This document shows positions 16,294 through 23,082 of a DNA stretch of 23,907 nt, in pieces (position 1 is the stretch's first letter; the number at the start of each line of letters is the position of its first letter). A program made the position numbers and the translations under genes. Origin of the DNA: a virus. The notes below the pieces were generated by a model. That model was not told the DNA's origin and ran no database searches. It worked only from the letters and a program-made list of their open reading frames with translations. The DNA lies in IMG/VR virus record IMGVR_UViG_3300044972_000585, positions 1 to 23,907 of that record. The stretch is one strand, 5' to 3'.

Positions 16294-17439
16294 TTAATAG
16301 AACACATATTGTCCTGGCGTTCTCATTGACTTCATTTGTAAGACATATCTTATCGCATCAAGTATGTGGTTATTCTTATCTTCAGGTTCATCTAAATTAC
16401 CTCCGTTCTTATCTGATTTCCATACATAAGAATTGACCTCATCAATTAAATTAGATGATTGTGAATTGATAAAAAAGTTTGCTCTTTTAATTTGGTCTAT
16501 ACCGGATAAGATTGTGTCCTTCTTAACTGGCTTGGCATTTATCCCATTACGGGTCATCTCTGTTATTGCTTGGGGGTTGGCACTATCACATATAAAATCT
16601 TCTCTTAAATTGACCCCCAAGTCCTTTATCTTGTAAATAAAATCAGGTATGGTTACATTTCTTAAGTATAATAGTTCTTCACAATAAATTGATTCATCAA
16701 ACTTATAAACTGCCACCAAAGTTGAGGGGTCATTAAATCCAAAGTCAATTCCATATCCCAATAGTTTCGCTGATTGTGGTAAGGTCTCATAAAATTGTTG
16801 ATGGTTAAATACAACTCTTGTTGGAATACCCTTTTGTCCTAAACCAAATACCCTCCATAAGTTCTGGTCTCTATGTTGTAGTTTCTCAATTTCTCTAATT
16901 AAAGAGTCATCTAAAAATGGATTGTCTTTGTATGTAATGATTGTGTAAAATACATCAGGTTCATTTTCCAAATCATATATCCAAGATTTCCACAATGAGG
17001 GGTTTAAGTCAAGAACAATTCTACCTGATGTTCTTAATACCAATTGGATATATTCATCATAAGATACTTCTGTTGCCTCGTTGATAAAAAGGTAATCTCT
17101 TTTTCTTCCCCTTAATTTTGACTCGTCATCACAACTTATCCATTCTATTGTATTTGTTCCAAGTTGATAATAACCATCAACTGAATGCCATTTATCAGGT
17201 TCATATACATTAAACATAATTAAGATTTCTTTAAGGTCTCTCAAAACAGAACCCTTGAGTGCTGGTAGGGTTTTCCTGACGATGGTGAGAACTTTATTAT
17301 CTTCTTGGAGTAATTTACTTACCCACCATATTAAGATGTTGTAGGTCTTGGATGCTCGTGATGAACCCTGAAACACACAGATTCTTTTATCCGTTATTTC
17401 AAGGTCATCAAAAACTTTTGTCGTTTGTATTTTAATCAT
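16294..17439 (-). CDS. terL: Terminase large subunit
   Basis: This 381-residue protein is the packaging ATPase and nuclease. The Walker A-type motif is QGSSRASKT (24-32). RGRKRD (110-115) leads into Walker B DYLFINEAT (115-123, with E121 as likely catalytic carboxylate). The nuclease domain shows GIDFGFNDPS (D232), CDSANP (D285) and HILDAIRYV (D361), the three acidic metal ligands expected of the RNase H-like fold. Spacing and order match the PBSX/XtmB type (Terminase_3 family). It is slightly shorter than many relatives (about 400-450 residues) but all motifs are present. Its start overlaps the end of the HNH gene by eight bases. Unusually, no portal gene follows. The next gene is the chaperone-like one. 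Confidence 0.93.
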   Translation of the reverse strand: MIKIQTTKVFDDLEITDKRICVFQGSSRASKTYNILIWWVSKLLQEDNKVLTIVRKTLPALKGSVLRDLKEILIMFNVYEPDKWHSVDGYYQLGTNTIEWISCDDESKLRGRKRDYLFINEATEVSYDEYIQLVLRTSGRIVLDLNPSLWKSWIYDLENEPDVFYTIITYKDNPFLDDSLIREIEKLQHRDQNLWRVFGLGQKGIPTRVVFNHQQFYETLPQSAKLLGYGIDFGFNDPSTLVAVYKFDESIYCEELLYLRNVTIPDFIYKIKDLGVNLREDFICDSANPQAITEMTRNGINAKPVKKDTILSGIDQIKRANFFINSQSSNLIDEVNSYVWKSDKNGGNLDEPEDKNNHILDAIRYVLQMKSMRTPGQYVFY

Positions 17440-18181
17440 TCAACCATTCTTCAGGTAGTTTATTTGATTTACTTAAGTTTTCTTCCCACCAAAGAGGTTG
17501 AAGATTTGTATAGTGGCAAAGGTTAAAATATTCTTCTTCAGTTTTTGCTTTTGATAAAGGATATTTGTGGTCTAAATGCCAACCAAACTGATTCCAGTTA
17601 TTCCAACTCATCTTTTCAGTAAATTGATTTTCTATATGTTTTTTTAATTCATCCAAAGTGCATCCTACAATAGACATAGTATTATCACTCATAGAGTTTT
17701 GTTTAAGACATTTTCTAATCCTCGCTCTTAAAGCATTTTTTAATCTCACATTAAGTTGTAACGAATAGTTTTTTCTTGATTTGATATTATTAGGGTTATT
17801 CCAATTTTTATTTTTTGAATTGATAGAGGTTTTTTTTCTTTTATCAGGATTGTTGATTATATATTTTTTTTTCAAATCCTTAACATAATCTCTATTATTC
17901 TTATTTTTGTTTTTACAAACTTTACTACAAAACTTTTTAAGTGGATGAAAATTACCTGTATGATTATTACCACATTCTAAACAAACAATCATAATTTTAT
18001 TATAGGACCATTTTGTCTTTTTTGGGTTTTTATTTTTTAATCTATCTTGTTTAGATATTTCATTTTTACACATTTTACACTCGTATCTAAAACCATCTTT
18101 AGATGATTTTAATATTCCAAACTCTGTGATATTTTTATTCATCCCACACCTACTACAACATTTTGTTTTAATAATTTCCAT
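17432..18181 (-). CDS. HNH endonuclease with zinc-ribbon modules, homing-type
   Basis: This protein has 249 residues. The N-terminus has a CxxC-x22-CxxC ribbon (C9, C12, C35, C38). A second Cys cluster (CLEC, then CSKVC) follows at about 67-90, then a Lys/Asn-rich linker. The C-terminal HNH domain reads WHLDHKYPLSKAK (D204, H205), TNLQPL (N226) and ENLSKSNK (N235/N240). This architecture is common in free-standing phage homing endonucleases. Small HNH proteins next to terminases can also assist packaging in cos phages, but those are shorter and lack this double ribbon. It is conspicuously richer in A/T homopolymers than its neighbours, with 42 Lys and 36 Asn in 249 residues, which suggests separate acquisition. 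It sits between the methyltransferase and terL, overlapping terL by eight bases. Confidence 0.8.
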   Translation of the reverse strand: MEIIKTKCCSRCGMNKNITEFGILKSSKDGFRYECKMCKNEISKQDRLKNKNPKKTKWSYNKIMIVCLECGNNHTGNFHPLKKFCSKVCKNKNKNNRDYVKDLKKKYIINNPDKRKKTSINSKNKNWNNPNNIKSRKNYSLQLNVRLKNALRARIRKCLKQNSMSDNTMSIVGCTLDELKKHIENQFTEKMSWNNWNQFGWHLDHKYPLSKAKTEEEYFNLCHYTNLQPLWWEENLSKSNKLPEEWLND

Positions 18182-18213
18182 ACAACAAAGATAAAAATTA
18201 TTTTACTTATATC

Positions 18214-19713
18214 CTAATAGTTTATTCTTTGTTTCGCAATCTCCATATACTCTTCTTCTTTCTCTATTCCAATAAAGTTAAATCCCAAGTTCTTTGCTGC
18301 GATGCCTGTTGAGCCAGACCCCATAAAACAATCCAAAACAACTCCACCTTTTGGTGTAACCATCTTGATAAGATATTCCATAAGTTTAATTGGTTTAACT
18401 GTTGGGTGGTTATTCTCTCTTGGTTGGGGCTTAAATCTTTCCATACCTGGTGATGTTCTATCATAGTTTTCTTTATTTGTTCTACTATCAGGAGACATCC
18501 AAGCCGATGATTTTTTCTCAAATCCATCTAACCCCGCGTTTCGTTCTTTCTTGGATACTTTGGCACTATAAAAGAATCTTGATGCCCCACCTTTATCTGC
18601 GTATGTATTACCATCTGTATATTCTGTTTTACCTGGTGTTAGTTTGGTTGCGGTATTTGTATTATCATATTCTTTATTATATTTTTCACCTCTTTTAATT
18701 GATTTTTTAACACCACTCTGTTCGTCCAACATATAACAAGGACAATTTGGATTAGTATGTATTTTTGGTGTTTCAGTTCTTGGTGTATAAGTTCCTCTAT
18801 TTGTAAATGTATTTGATTCAGTATCGGTATTATTCCAATTGTAATTTTCATTTCCTTTGATTTCTTTACCATCAATCAACTCATCACATATACACTCAAA
18901 CATTATGTTGGCGGGGAATCTACCACCTTCATTTTGTTCGTTTCCACTTTTTAATCCAAACATACTATTCTCACCTGTTGCGTTTAATGAACCAGGTTTA
19001 GCACTTTCTTTATCTGTTTCGTCCTTAAATCCAATCCTACTTTCATCAATATTGATTCCACCAGTTCCCCACCTCAATACATTCTCTGCGATGGACTTTT
19101 CACTTAAAGGTTTTCTTGCCATACAGATTGGTTCGTGTGCTGGTTTTAATGCCGTTCCCCAACCTTCCCAATCACTTTGTCCTTTGGTGATTTCTAATTC
19201 AGTTCTATTTTCGTGTTTATTCCAACCACTACCTTGACCCATAGCAGTTTGACCTGCTCTCATTTCACCAACAACCTCTCGTTCATTACCTTGTATCTTA
19301 TCAATCGCTTTACCGATGTTATGTGATTTCGGAAAGCCTGAACCGTAAATCCACATAATCTGGTCTCTAATCTCAAACCCCGCATCTTCAATTGCCACAG
19401 CCATTCTGTGATATGTTCTTGAACCACCAAATGATAATAGATGTCCTCCAGGTTTTAATACTCTTAAACACTCACTCCATACATCAGTTCTAAATGCGAT
19501 GTCTCCTCCGTCCCATTCTTTACCCATAAAACCTTTTGATGCTCTTGCGAATGCTCCATCAGTTCCAAATTGTGCTGGTGCTGAACCTTCTTTACCAAAT
19601 CGTTTTACTATTGATGTTAAATGATATGGTGGGTCAACCACAATACTATCAACTGAATTATCTTCTAATGTTTTTAGGATTTCTATACAATCCCCTAATC
19701 TTAAATCAATCAT
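18214..19713 (-). CDS. DNA N6-adenine/N4-cytosine methyltransferase, beta class
   Basis: This protein has 499 residues. Motif IV DPPY is at 27-30, close to the N-terminus, and the AdoMet-binding motif I (DCFMGSGSTG, 461-470) is near the C-terminus, followed by IGIEKEEEYMEIA. Catalytic motif before SAM motif is the beta-class order (N6_N4_Mtase family). NNHPTVKPIKLMEYLI precedes motif I, as usual. The long middle part (about 150-420) contains repeated polar stretches and probably includes the target-recognition domain. No cognate restriction enzyme is nearby, so it most likely modifies the phage genome against host restriction or marks DNA for packaging. Its ATG overlaps the stop of the 41-codon gene (ATGA). 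The base modified and the recognition site cannot be read from the sequence. Confidence 0.88.
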   Translation of the reverse strand: MIDLRLGDCIEILKTLEDNSVDSIVVDPPYHLTSIVKRFGKEGSAPAQFGTDGAFARASKGFMGKEWDGGDIAFRTDVWSECLRVLKPGGHLLSFGGSRTYHRMAVAIEDAGFEIRDQIMWIYGSGFPKSHNIGKAIDKIQGNEREVVGEMRAGQTAMGQGSGWNKHENRTELEITKGQSDWEGWGTALKPAHEPICMARKPLSEKSIAENVLRWGTGGINIDESRIGFKDETDKESAKPGSLNATGENSMFGLKSGNEQNEGGRFPANIMFECICDELIDGKEIKGNENYNWNNTDTESNTFTNRGTYTPRTETPKIHTNPNCPCYMLDEQSGVKKSIKRGEKYNKEYDNTNTATKLTPGKTEYTDGNTYADKGGASRFFYSAKVSKKERNAGLDGFEKKSSAWMSPDSRTNKENYDRTSPGMERFKPQPRENNHPTVKPIKLMEYLIKMVTPKGGVVLDCFMGSGSTGIAAKNLGFNFIGIEKEEEYMEIAKQRINY

Positions 19714-19835
19714 CTACCTTGTCCTCTGTATTTACTTGTTTGTGGTGTATTTTTATTCACCTTCTTTTTATGAACTCCTTTTTTCTTTTTACCGAAAGAG
19801 GTTCTACCGGTCTTTAATGTTTTACTCTTTGCCAT
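19710..19835 (-). CDS. Small, very basic protein (41 aa) coupled to the methyltransferase gene
   Basis: The ATG at 19835 lies inside the end of the small-terminase gene (14-base overlap), and the TGA at 19710-19712 overlaps the methyltransferase ATG in an ATGA arrangement. The gap of 108 bases between the two larger genes is thereby filled exactly. The product begins MAKSKTLKTGRTSFGKKKK and ends SKYRGQGR. It is dominated by Lys, Arg, Thr and Gly with almost no acidic residue, so it is probably nucleic-acid binding or disordered. No family name is offered. Position in the packaging block would fit a DNA-binding packaging or virion accessory protein, which is inference only. Confidence 0.65.
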   Translation of the reverse strand: MAKSKTLKTGRTSFGKKKKGVHKKKVNKNTPQTSKYRGQGR

Positions 19836-20271
19836 CTTCTAATCTGTTTCTAATGATTTCAATTTCAATCTTCTTGTTGGAATCTAATTTATCACCTTGA
19901 GTTGTTATATCAACCTTCTGTTCTGCTCTATTCCAATCTTCATAGAATCTATTTCTCATCATTAAAGAATAAAGTTGTGAGTTCATATTTTTGGAATCAC
20001 CTTTCTTGAATGATTGGATTGGTAATTTAATCCACCATTGGTGTGATAATTCCCTCATGCGTTGGACGATTTCCAAAAAATCGGGTTCATTATCCATTAG
20101 TTTATAAAATGTATCGTTGGAAATGTTTAAGTAACATCTCGCATTTACATCAAACTCTCCTTCACTTCCCATCCTTAATAATTGTTCTTTCCAATCTTCG
20201 GGGAAGTCCTCCAACTTGATTGAAGGTCTCCCAATAGGGTTTCCTGTCTTCTTATATTTTCTTGGTTTCAT
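19822..20271 (-). CDS. Terminase small subunit-like protein
   Basis: A 149-residue protein beginning with a basic tail (MKPRKYKKTGNPIGRP) and then LEDFPEDWKEQLLRMGSEG, a helical segment with CYLNISNDTFYKLMDNEPDF resembling the helix-turn-helix of small terminases (about 45-65), and a helical C-terminal part with LYSLMMRNRFYEDW, a pattern typical just before the oligomerisation tail. Small terminases recognise the packaging site and regulate the large subunit. It lies about 2.4 kb before terL, separated by a small basic gene, the methyltransferase and the HNH gene, which may be later insertions. It overlaps the upstream 103-residue gene by 20 bases. Confidence 0.75.
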   Translation of the reverse strand: MKPRKYKKTGNPIGRPSIKLEDFPEDWKEQLLRMGSEGEFDVNARCYLNISNDTFYKLMDNEPDFLEIVQRMRELSHQWWIKLPIQSFKKGDSKNMNSQLYSLMMRNRFYEDWNRAEQKVDITTQGDKLDSNKKIEIEIIRNRLEDGKE

Positions 20272-20563
20272 ATTGTATAATTTTTGATTCCATATAGTTT
20301 AATCTATTTTTAATTTGGTTCATACAATCTTGTCCGCAATATGCTGGTGTGATGTCCCCAAAGTTTTTTAATAGTAAGTCAGCAACGAATAATCTTTCTG
20401 ATTCATTCTTGGTTGTTGATGATAGATAATCTTTTGCTCTTATAATTTCTTCACGAGTATATGGTGGCTCGGAAATATCAATTATCTCAACTACATCATT
20501 TGTCTTAACAAAGATTGGTTGAGGTGGTTGGGGTTGTTTGTTGTTTTTACAATTACAGCTCAT
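20252..20563 (-). CDS. Unknown 103-residue protein with N-terminal Cys and Pro-rich segment
   Basis: It begins MSCNCKNNKQPQPPQPIF, a Cys-x-Cys followed by a Gln/Pro-rich tail, then a helical domain with a further Cys pair (YCGQDC, about 75-80) that could bind a metal together with the N-terminal pair. No family is recognised. It precedes the small terminase with a 20-base overlap, and the next upstream gene ends six bases before it. Membership in the packaging operon is clear, the function is not. Confidence 0.6.
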   Translation of the reverse strand: MSCNCKNNKQPQPPQPIFVKTNDVVEIIDISEPPYTREEIIRAKDYLSSTTKNESERLFVADLLLKNFGDITPAYCGQDCMNQIKNRLNYMESKIIQYETKKI

Positions 20564-20569
20564 AATTTA

Positions 20570-21190
20570 TTATATTATTTCATTCATATCATAATAGAAA
20601 GAATTAGTATCTTCGGTAATCCATCTATCACTTTGATTTTCTACTGATGGTAATTCAGTATCTACCTTGAATTGTTTTAAGTTTTCAGGTAATTTTTTTG
20701 TAACCCAATTAGAATCTTTCCAAAATAATCTATTGTTTGGTTGGCATAATAAATACCCATCATCACCCTTAAAGATATGACCGCATTTATAGTCAGATGG
20801 TTCATCACTATATGGATTATCATACCAATCAATCGTAAACATATAAGTTCCCCATACCTTGCTTCCATCTCTTAAAACAATTTGTGCTCTATGGAAAGAT
20901 AAAAAATCATATTCTATTACTGATACATTCTCTGAAAAACAATCCCATAGTTGTTTGTAATTAAATGGAATATCTTTTTTGGGTGCTTTGGTATAGATTT
21001 CGGATATTGGAACTCTATTTCTAACCATACCATCATCGGTCATAATGTGGAATGTTAAAATCTTTCCCGAACAGGATTGTAAGCCAAAGACATAAACATC
21101 TACAAATACTTTGGAATCTTTTTTGTTTTTGGTAAAATATGATTTGCGAACTAATGCTTTGAACGATGGAATATTTGAGTTTAATTTCAT
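20570..21190 (-). CDS. Conserved-type phage protein of unknown function (206 aa)
   Basis: A mixed alpha/beta soluble protein rich in Trp, Tyr and Asp. Segments such as LWDCFSENVSVIEYDFL (about 81-97), GSKVWGTYMFTIDWYDN (about 109-125), YSDEPSDYKCGHI and QPNNRLFW resemble an uncharacterised family that I recall from aquatic phages, so it is probably a conserved core gene, not an accessory. No catalytic motif is recognised. It overlaps the sigma-like gene by four bases (ATGA), suggesting coupled translation with that regulator. Confidence 0.6.
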   Translation of the reverse strand: MKLNSNIPSFKALVRKSYFTKNKKDSKVFVDVYVFGLQSCSGKILTFHIMTDDGMVRNRVPISEIYTKAPKKDIPFNYKQLWDCFSENVSVIEYDFLSFHRAQIVLRDGSKVWGTYMFTIDWYDNPYSDEPSDYKCGHIFKGDDGYLLCQPNNRLFWKDSNWVTKKLPENLKQFKVDTELPSVENQSDRWITEDTNSFYYDMNEII

Positions 21191-21672
21191 AGTTTTTTTC
21201 TTTTTTCTATTAGAATTGTTCTAATCTTTTTTAGGTCTCTTGATACAGAATTAAGAGGTATGCCGGTTCGTTTAGATAATTTAGTCATATTCCCACCTTC
21301 ATCAATAAATAACTCAAACAATCTTGCGTAATACCATTGCTCGTTTTTGAGTTCTTCCAATTGTTTCTTAACCCATTCAAGGTTTGCTTCTGGTTCTTGG
21401 TAAGGAATATCAATTAGTTCAAGATTATTTATTTCTTGGAATTGAAAATTATATGTTCTGTAATATGGTGATGAACTTGAATAGAAATTATTTCTAACAA
21501 TCTTGGTAAAGAAATATAATCTTTCTTTATGTGGTAGGTCAATAACTTTTTTGTTCTTGATGAATTGTTCCACGCATAGTTGTAGTAGGTCATCATAGTC
21601 ATTTAACTTTGATACTCTACCACAAATCTTTTTTAACTCCTTGAAGTTCTCTGTAATCCACAAACTAATCAA
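21187..21672 (-). CDS. RNA polymerase sigma factor-like protein (sigma70 region 2 and 4 type)
   Basis: This protein has 161 residues. The first part (about 8-75) has the helical composition of sigma region 2, with DYDDLLQLCVEQFIKNKK and then RLYFFTKIVRNNFYSS, similar to the core-binding and -10-recognising helices of small sigma factors. The last part (about 115-157) carries a region 4-like helix-turn-helix, with GGNMTKLSKRTGIPLNSVSR followed by DLKKIRTIL. Lengths fit small ECF-like and phage sigma factors. It lies among early genes just before the packaging block, a suitable position for a middle or late gene activator that redirects host polymerase. A terminase-type HTH protein or anti-sigma partner seems less likely. 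The middle linker (75-110) is acidic. Confidence 0.7.
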   Translation of the reverse strand: MISLWITENFKELKKICGRVSKLNDYDDLLQLCVEQFIKNKKVIDLPHKERLYFFTKIVRNNFYSSSSPYYRTYNFQFQEINNLELIDIPYQEPEANLEWVKKQLEELKNEQWYYARLFELFIDEGGNMTKLSKRTGIPLNSVSRDLKKIRTILIEKRKKL

Positions 21673-21692
21673 ACATTAAGTTTTTAATTTGT

Positions 21693-21947
21693 TTATCCTA
21701 CGATATTACCTTTTAATATTTTACGGAGAAAGTAATTACCATTCTCGTCCCAATGATTACACAGGTTTAATAAATATCCTTTTTTGGCTAAACGAATTAC
21801 TTTGTCCCTTACTGTATTCTGTGGAATACTTAATGAAACACTAATAACATTATTTGTTAGGATTGAATAGTTCTTTCCATTTGTTTTAATGTCGTTGATA
21901 ATGTAATCATAGATTTTTTTATCAACCGGATTTTGTATGATACTCAT
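21693..21947 (-). CDS. Small winged-helix DNA-binding protein (84 aa)
   Basis: After an N-terminal helix (VDKKIYDYIINDI), residues about 33-59 form a helix-turn-helix (ISVSLSIPQNTVRDKVIRLA then KKGYL), and residues about 60-80 form a likely beta-wing (NHWDENGNYFLRKIL). This is the topology of small MarR/plasmid-replication-type winged-helix regulators. It has its own good sigma70-like promoter overlapping the end of the previous gene, so it may be expressed separately as an early repressor or activator. Target sites are unknown. Confidence 0.65.
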   Translation of the reverse strand: MSIIQNPVDKKIYDYIINDIKTNGKNYSILTNNVISVSLSIPQNTVRDKVIRLAKKGYLLNLCNHWDENGNYFLRKILKGNIVG

Positions 21948-21967
21948 AATATATTTGTTTTCCTATA

Positions 21968-21995
21968 AGTATATTACACCAACTACAATCGTCAA
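21968..21995 (-). promoter_or_regulatory. sigma70-like promoter upstream of the winged-helix gene
   Basis: On the minus strand TTGACG (21995-21990) and TATACT (21973-21968) are separated by 16 bases. The -10 is followed by TAT, and the ATG (21947) lies about 20 bases downstream, giving a short leader of about 14 bases. The -35 overlaps the stop codon of the upstream gene. Confidence 0.6.
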
Positions 21996-22267
21996 TAGTT
22001 ATTATATTTTTTTATTAAATCTTCTTTGAGCCTGGTTAGAAGTTCGCAACCTTCATATAATTCTTCATCAAGTGCGTTGTTTAATCTCTCATCTAACTCA
22101 AATAAAATTATATTTAATGCTCTTGGGTCAATCTTAATAACACTCATCATATTGTCGGTATAATGACTAACTATTTTCTTTCTTGTTCTCTTTGGAAGTT
22201 TGATATATTCTGCTAAAGTAATATCATACATTTCCTCCCCTATAAACTCTTTTGTTTTTTCATCCAT
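21992..22267 (-). CDS. Unknown helical protein (91 aa)
   Basis: An all-helical, highly charged small protein (starts MDEKTKEFIGEEMYDITL) with a basic patch PKRTRKK (about 25-31) and an acidic C-terminal half. There is no Cys cluster and no membrane segment. It is preceded by a 52-base gap that includes the short palindrome GTTC-GTT-GAAC (22289-22299), and followed by the winged-helix gene. No family is recognised. Context suggests an early phage protein. Confidence 0.6.
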   Translation of the reverse strand: MDEKTKEFIGEEMYDITLAEYIKLPKRTRKKIVSHYTDNMMSVIKIDPRALNIILFELDERLNNALDEELYEGCELLTRLKEDLIKKYNNY

Positions 22268-22319
22268 ACAATCATATCATTTAATATAGTTCGTTGAACC
22301 AGTGTCTTTATTTAAGGGT

Positions 22320-22529
22320 CTAATCCTTAACAAATCCTCTAACAGGTTCTTCCTCTTTCGTTGAAGGTGGGTTTATTGATTGTTGAATGCTCCAACGGTT
22401 ATACTCTAAATATATTTGGTGAATATCTCCTCGTTGAAGGGAGGTCAATTCACTTTCATTTCCATTATTCCAAGTTTTATCTGTAAATAAGATATGGAAC
22501 TTTTCTGGTATTGTGCTTAAATCTTTCAT
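22320..22529 (-). CDS. Unknown small protein (69 aa)
   Basis: It starts one base after the stop of the DUF6291-like gene (22531), so it is translationally linked to it. The product begins MKDLSTIPEKFHILFTDKTW, is polar, contains several Trp/Tyr/His residues and ends in a Lys/Glu/Pro-rich tail. No domain is recognised. It may partner the replication-type protein upstream, which is positional inference only. Confidence 0.55.
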   Translation of the reverse strand: MKDLSTIPEKFHILFTDKTWNNGNESELTSLQRGDIHQIYLEYNRWSIQQSINPPSTKEEEPVRGFVKD

Positions 22530-22530
22530 T

Positions 22531-22995
22531 TTATTTATTTAATAATTTTTCTAATTCTAAATCAACTAATCTATTCAAATCAATTTTCTCTTTATCTTTC
22601 TCTTTATCTTTCTCTTTATCTTTCTCTTTATCTTTCTCTTTCTCTTTAGGGTTGTTTATTTTATCAACGGGGGTTGTTTGGTGGTTGTTTTCTAAAACAA
22701 GGGGGGTTGTTTCAGGTTGTTTTTCAGTTGTTTTTTTTGCGTTTTGATTTCCTTTTGGTGCCCCACCTTTAGAACCATTATCATAATTTAATCTATGTCC
22801 TTCAAGGATTGGAATTAAATTATTAAATAATACTTTTACAATCTTGCTATTGAAGGTTGTTGGGTCAACCCCTAAATACCAATTAAAAACAACAGACATC
22901 ATCTCAAGTTTATCTTCGTTGTCTAAATCATTTAAGTAAGTTTCAATAAATGACTTTGGTAATAATAACATTCTTTCTTTTCTTTTAGTTTCCAT
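22531..22995 (-). CDS. DUF6291-like phage replication-associated protein with KEKD tail
   Basis: A 154-residue protein. The N-terminal domain (about 10-90), with FIETYLNDLDNEDKLEMMSV and later NGSKGGAPKGNQNAKK (about 73-88), matches the pattern of the DUF6291 domain, found at the N-terminus of phage replication or primosome-type proteins. The C-terminus is an extended KEKDKEKD run (about 115-137) followed by a short amphipathic helix. Full replisome proteins of this kind are usually longer, so the repeat may have replaced or truncated a second domain. It is the first gene of the leftward early operon, with a promoter 12-25 bases upstream. Confidence 0.6.
   Translation of the reverse strand: METKRKERMLLLPKSFIETYLNDLDNEDKLEMMSVVFNWYLGVDPTTFNSKIVKVLFNNLIPILEGHRLNYDNGSKGGAPKGNQNAKKTTEKQPETTPLVLENNHQTTPVDKINNPKEKEKDKEKDKEKDKEKDKEKIDLNRLVDLELEKLLNK
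22586..22650 (-). repeat. 12-bp tandem repeat encoding KEKD units
   Basis: About five copies of a 12-base unit, a permutation of tctttatctttc on the plus strand, ending in a degenerate copy. It encodes Lys-Glu-Lys-Asp repeats in the minus-strand gene. All units are frame-preserving, so copy number could change by slippage without disrupting the gene. Confidence 0.9.
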
Positions 22996-23013
22996 AATTT
23001 CTTTTTTATAATA

Positions 23014-23042
23014 AGTATAGTCAATTATAACAAAAGTTTCAA
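23014..23042 (-). promoter_or_regulatory. sigma70-like early promoter for the leftward operon
   Basis: On the minus strand TTGAAA (23042-23037) and TATACT (23019-23014) are separated by 17 bases. The -10 is followed by TAT as in the other promoter. The predicted start lies about 12 bases before the ATG at 22995. Confidence 0.65.
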
Positions 23043-23057
23043 GTAAAGAAAACTTTT
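23032..23057. promoter_or_regulatory. Inverted repeat in the divergent intergenic region, possible operator
   Basis: AAAAGTTT (23032-23039) pairs with AAACTTTT (23050-23057) across a ten-base spacer. The arm extends by a further C/G pair if one base is bulged. It overlaps the -35 of the leftward promoter and lies upstream of the only rightward gene, so a bound regulator could affect both directions. Confidence 0.4.
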
Positions 23058-23082
23058 TTCATTTTCGGTTATATTTATTGTT

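Noticed and set aside
18186-18193. Bacteroidota-type -7 box TATCTTTG before the HNH gene (also at 23759-23766 before the 72-residue gene)
   Set aside because: No TTTG-like -33 element at suitable distance, and at 18186-18193 the start would fall inside the start codon. Probably chance in AT-rich DNA.
17432-19713. Restriction-modification pair made of the methyltransferase and HNH gene
   Set aside because: The HNH protein has the double-ribbon homing-endonuclease layout and a different composition from the methyltransferase. Adjacency alone does not support a cognate pair.
22289-22299. Palindrome GTTC-GTT-GAAC as an operator
   Set aside because: Arms of only four bases and a single occurrence in the gap. 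Not distinguishable from chance.
22511-22747. Plus-strand Ser/Phe/Leu-rich ORF
   Set aside because: Shadow of the KEKD tandem repeat of the minus-strand gene.
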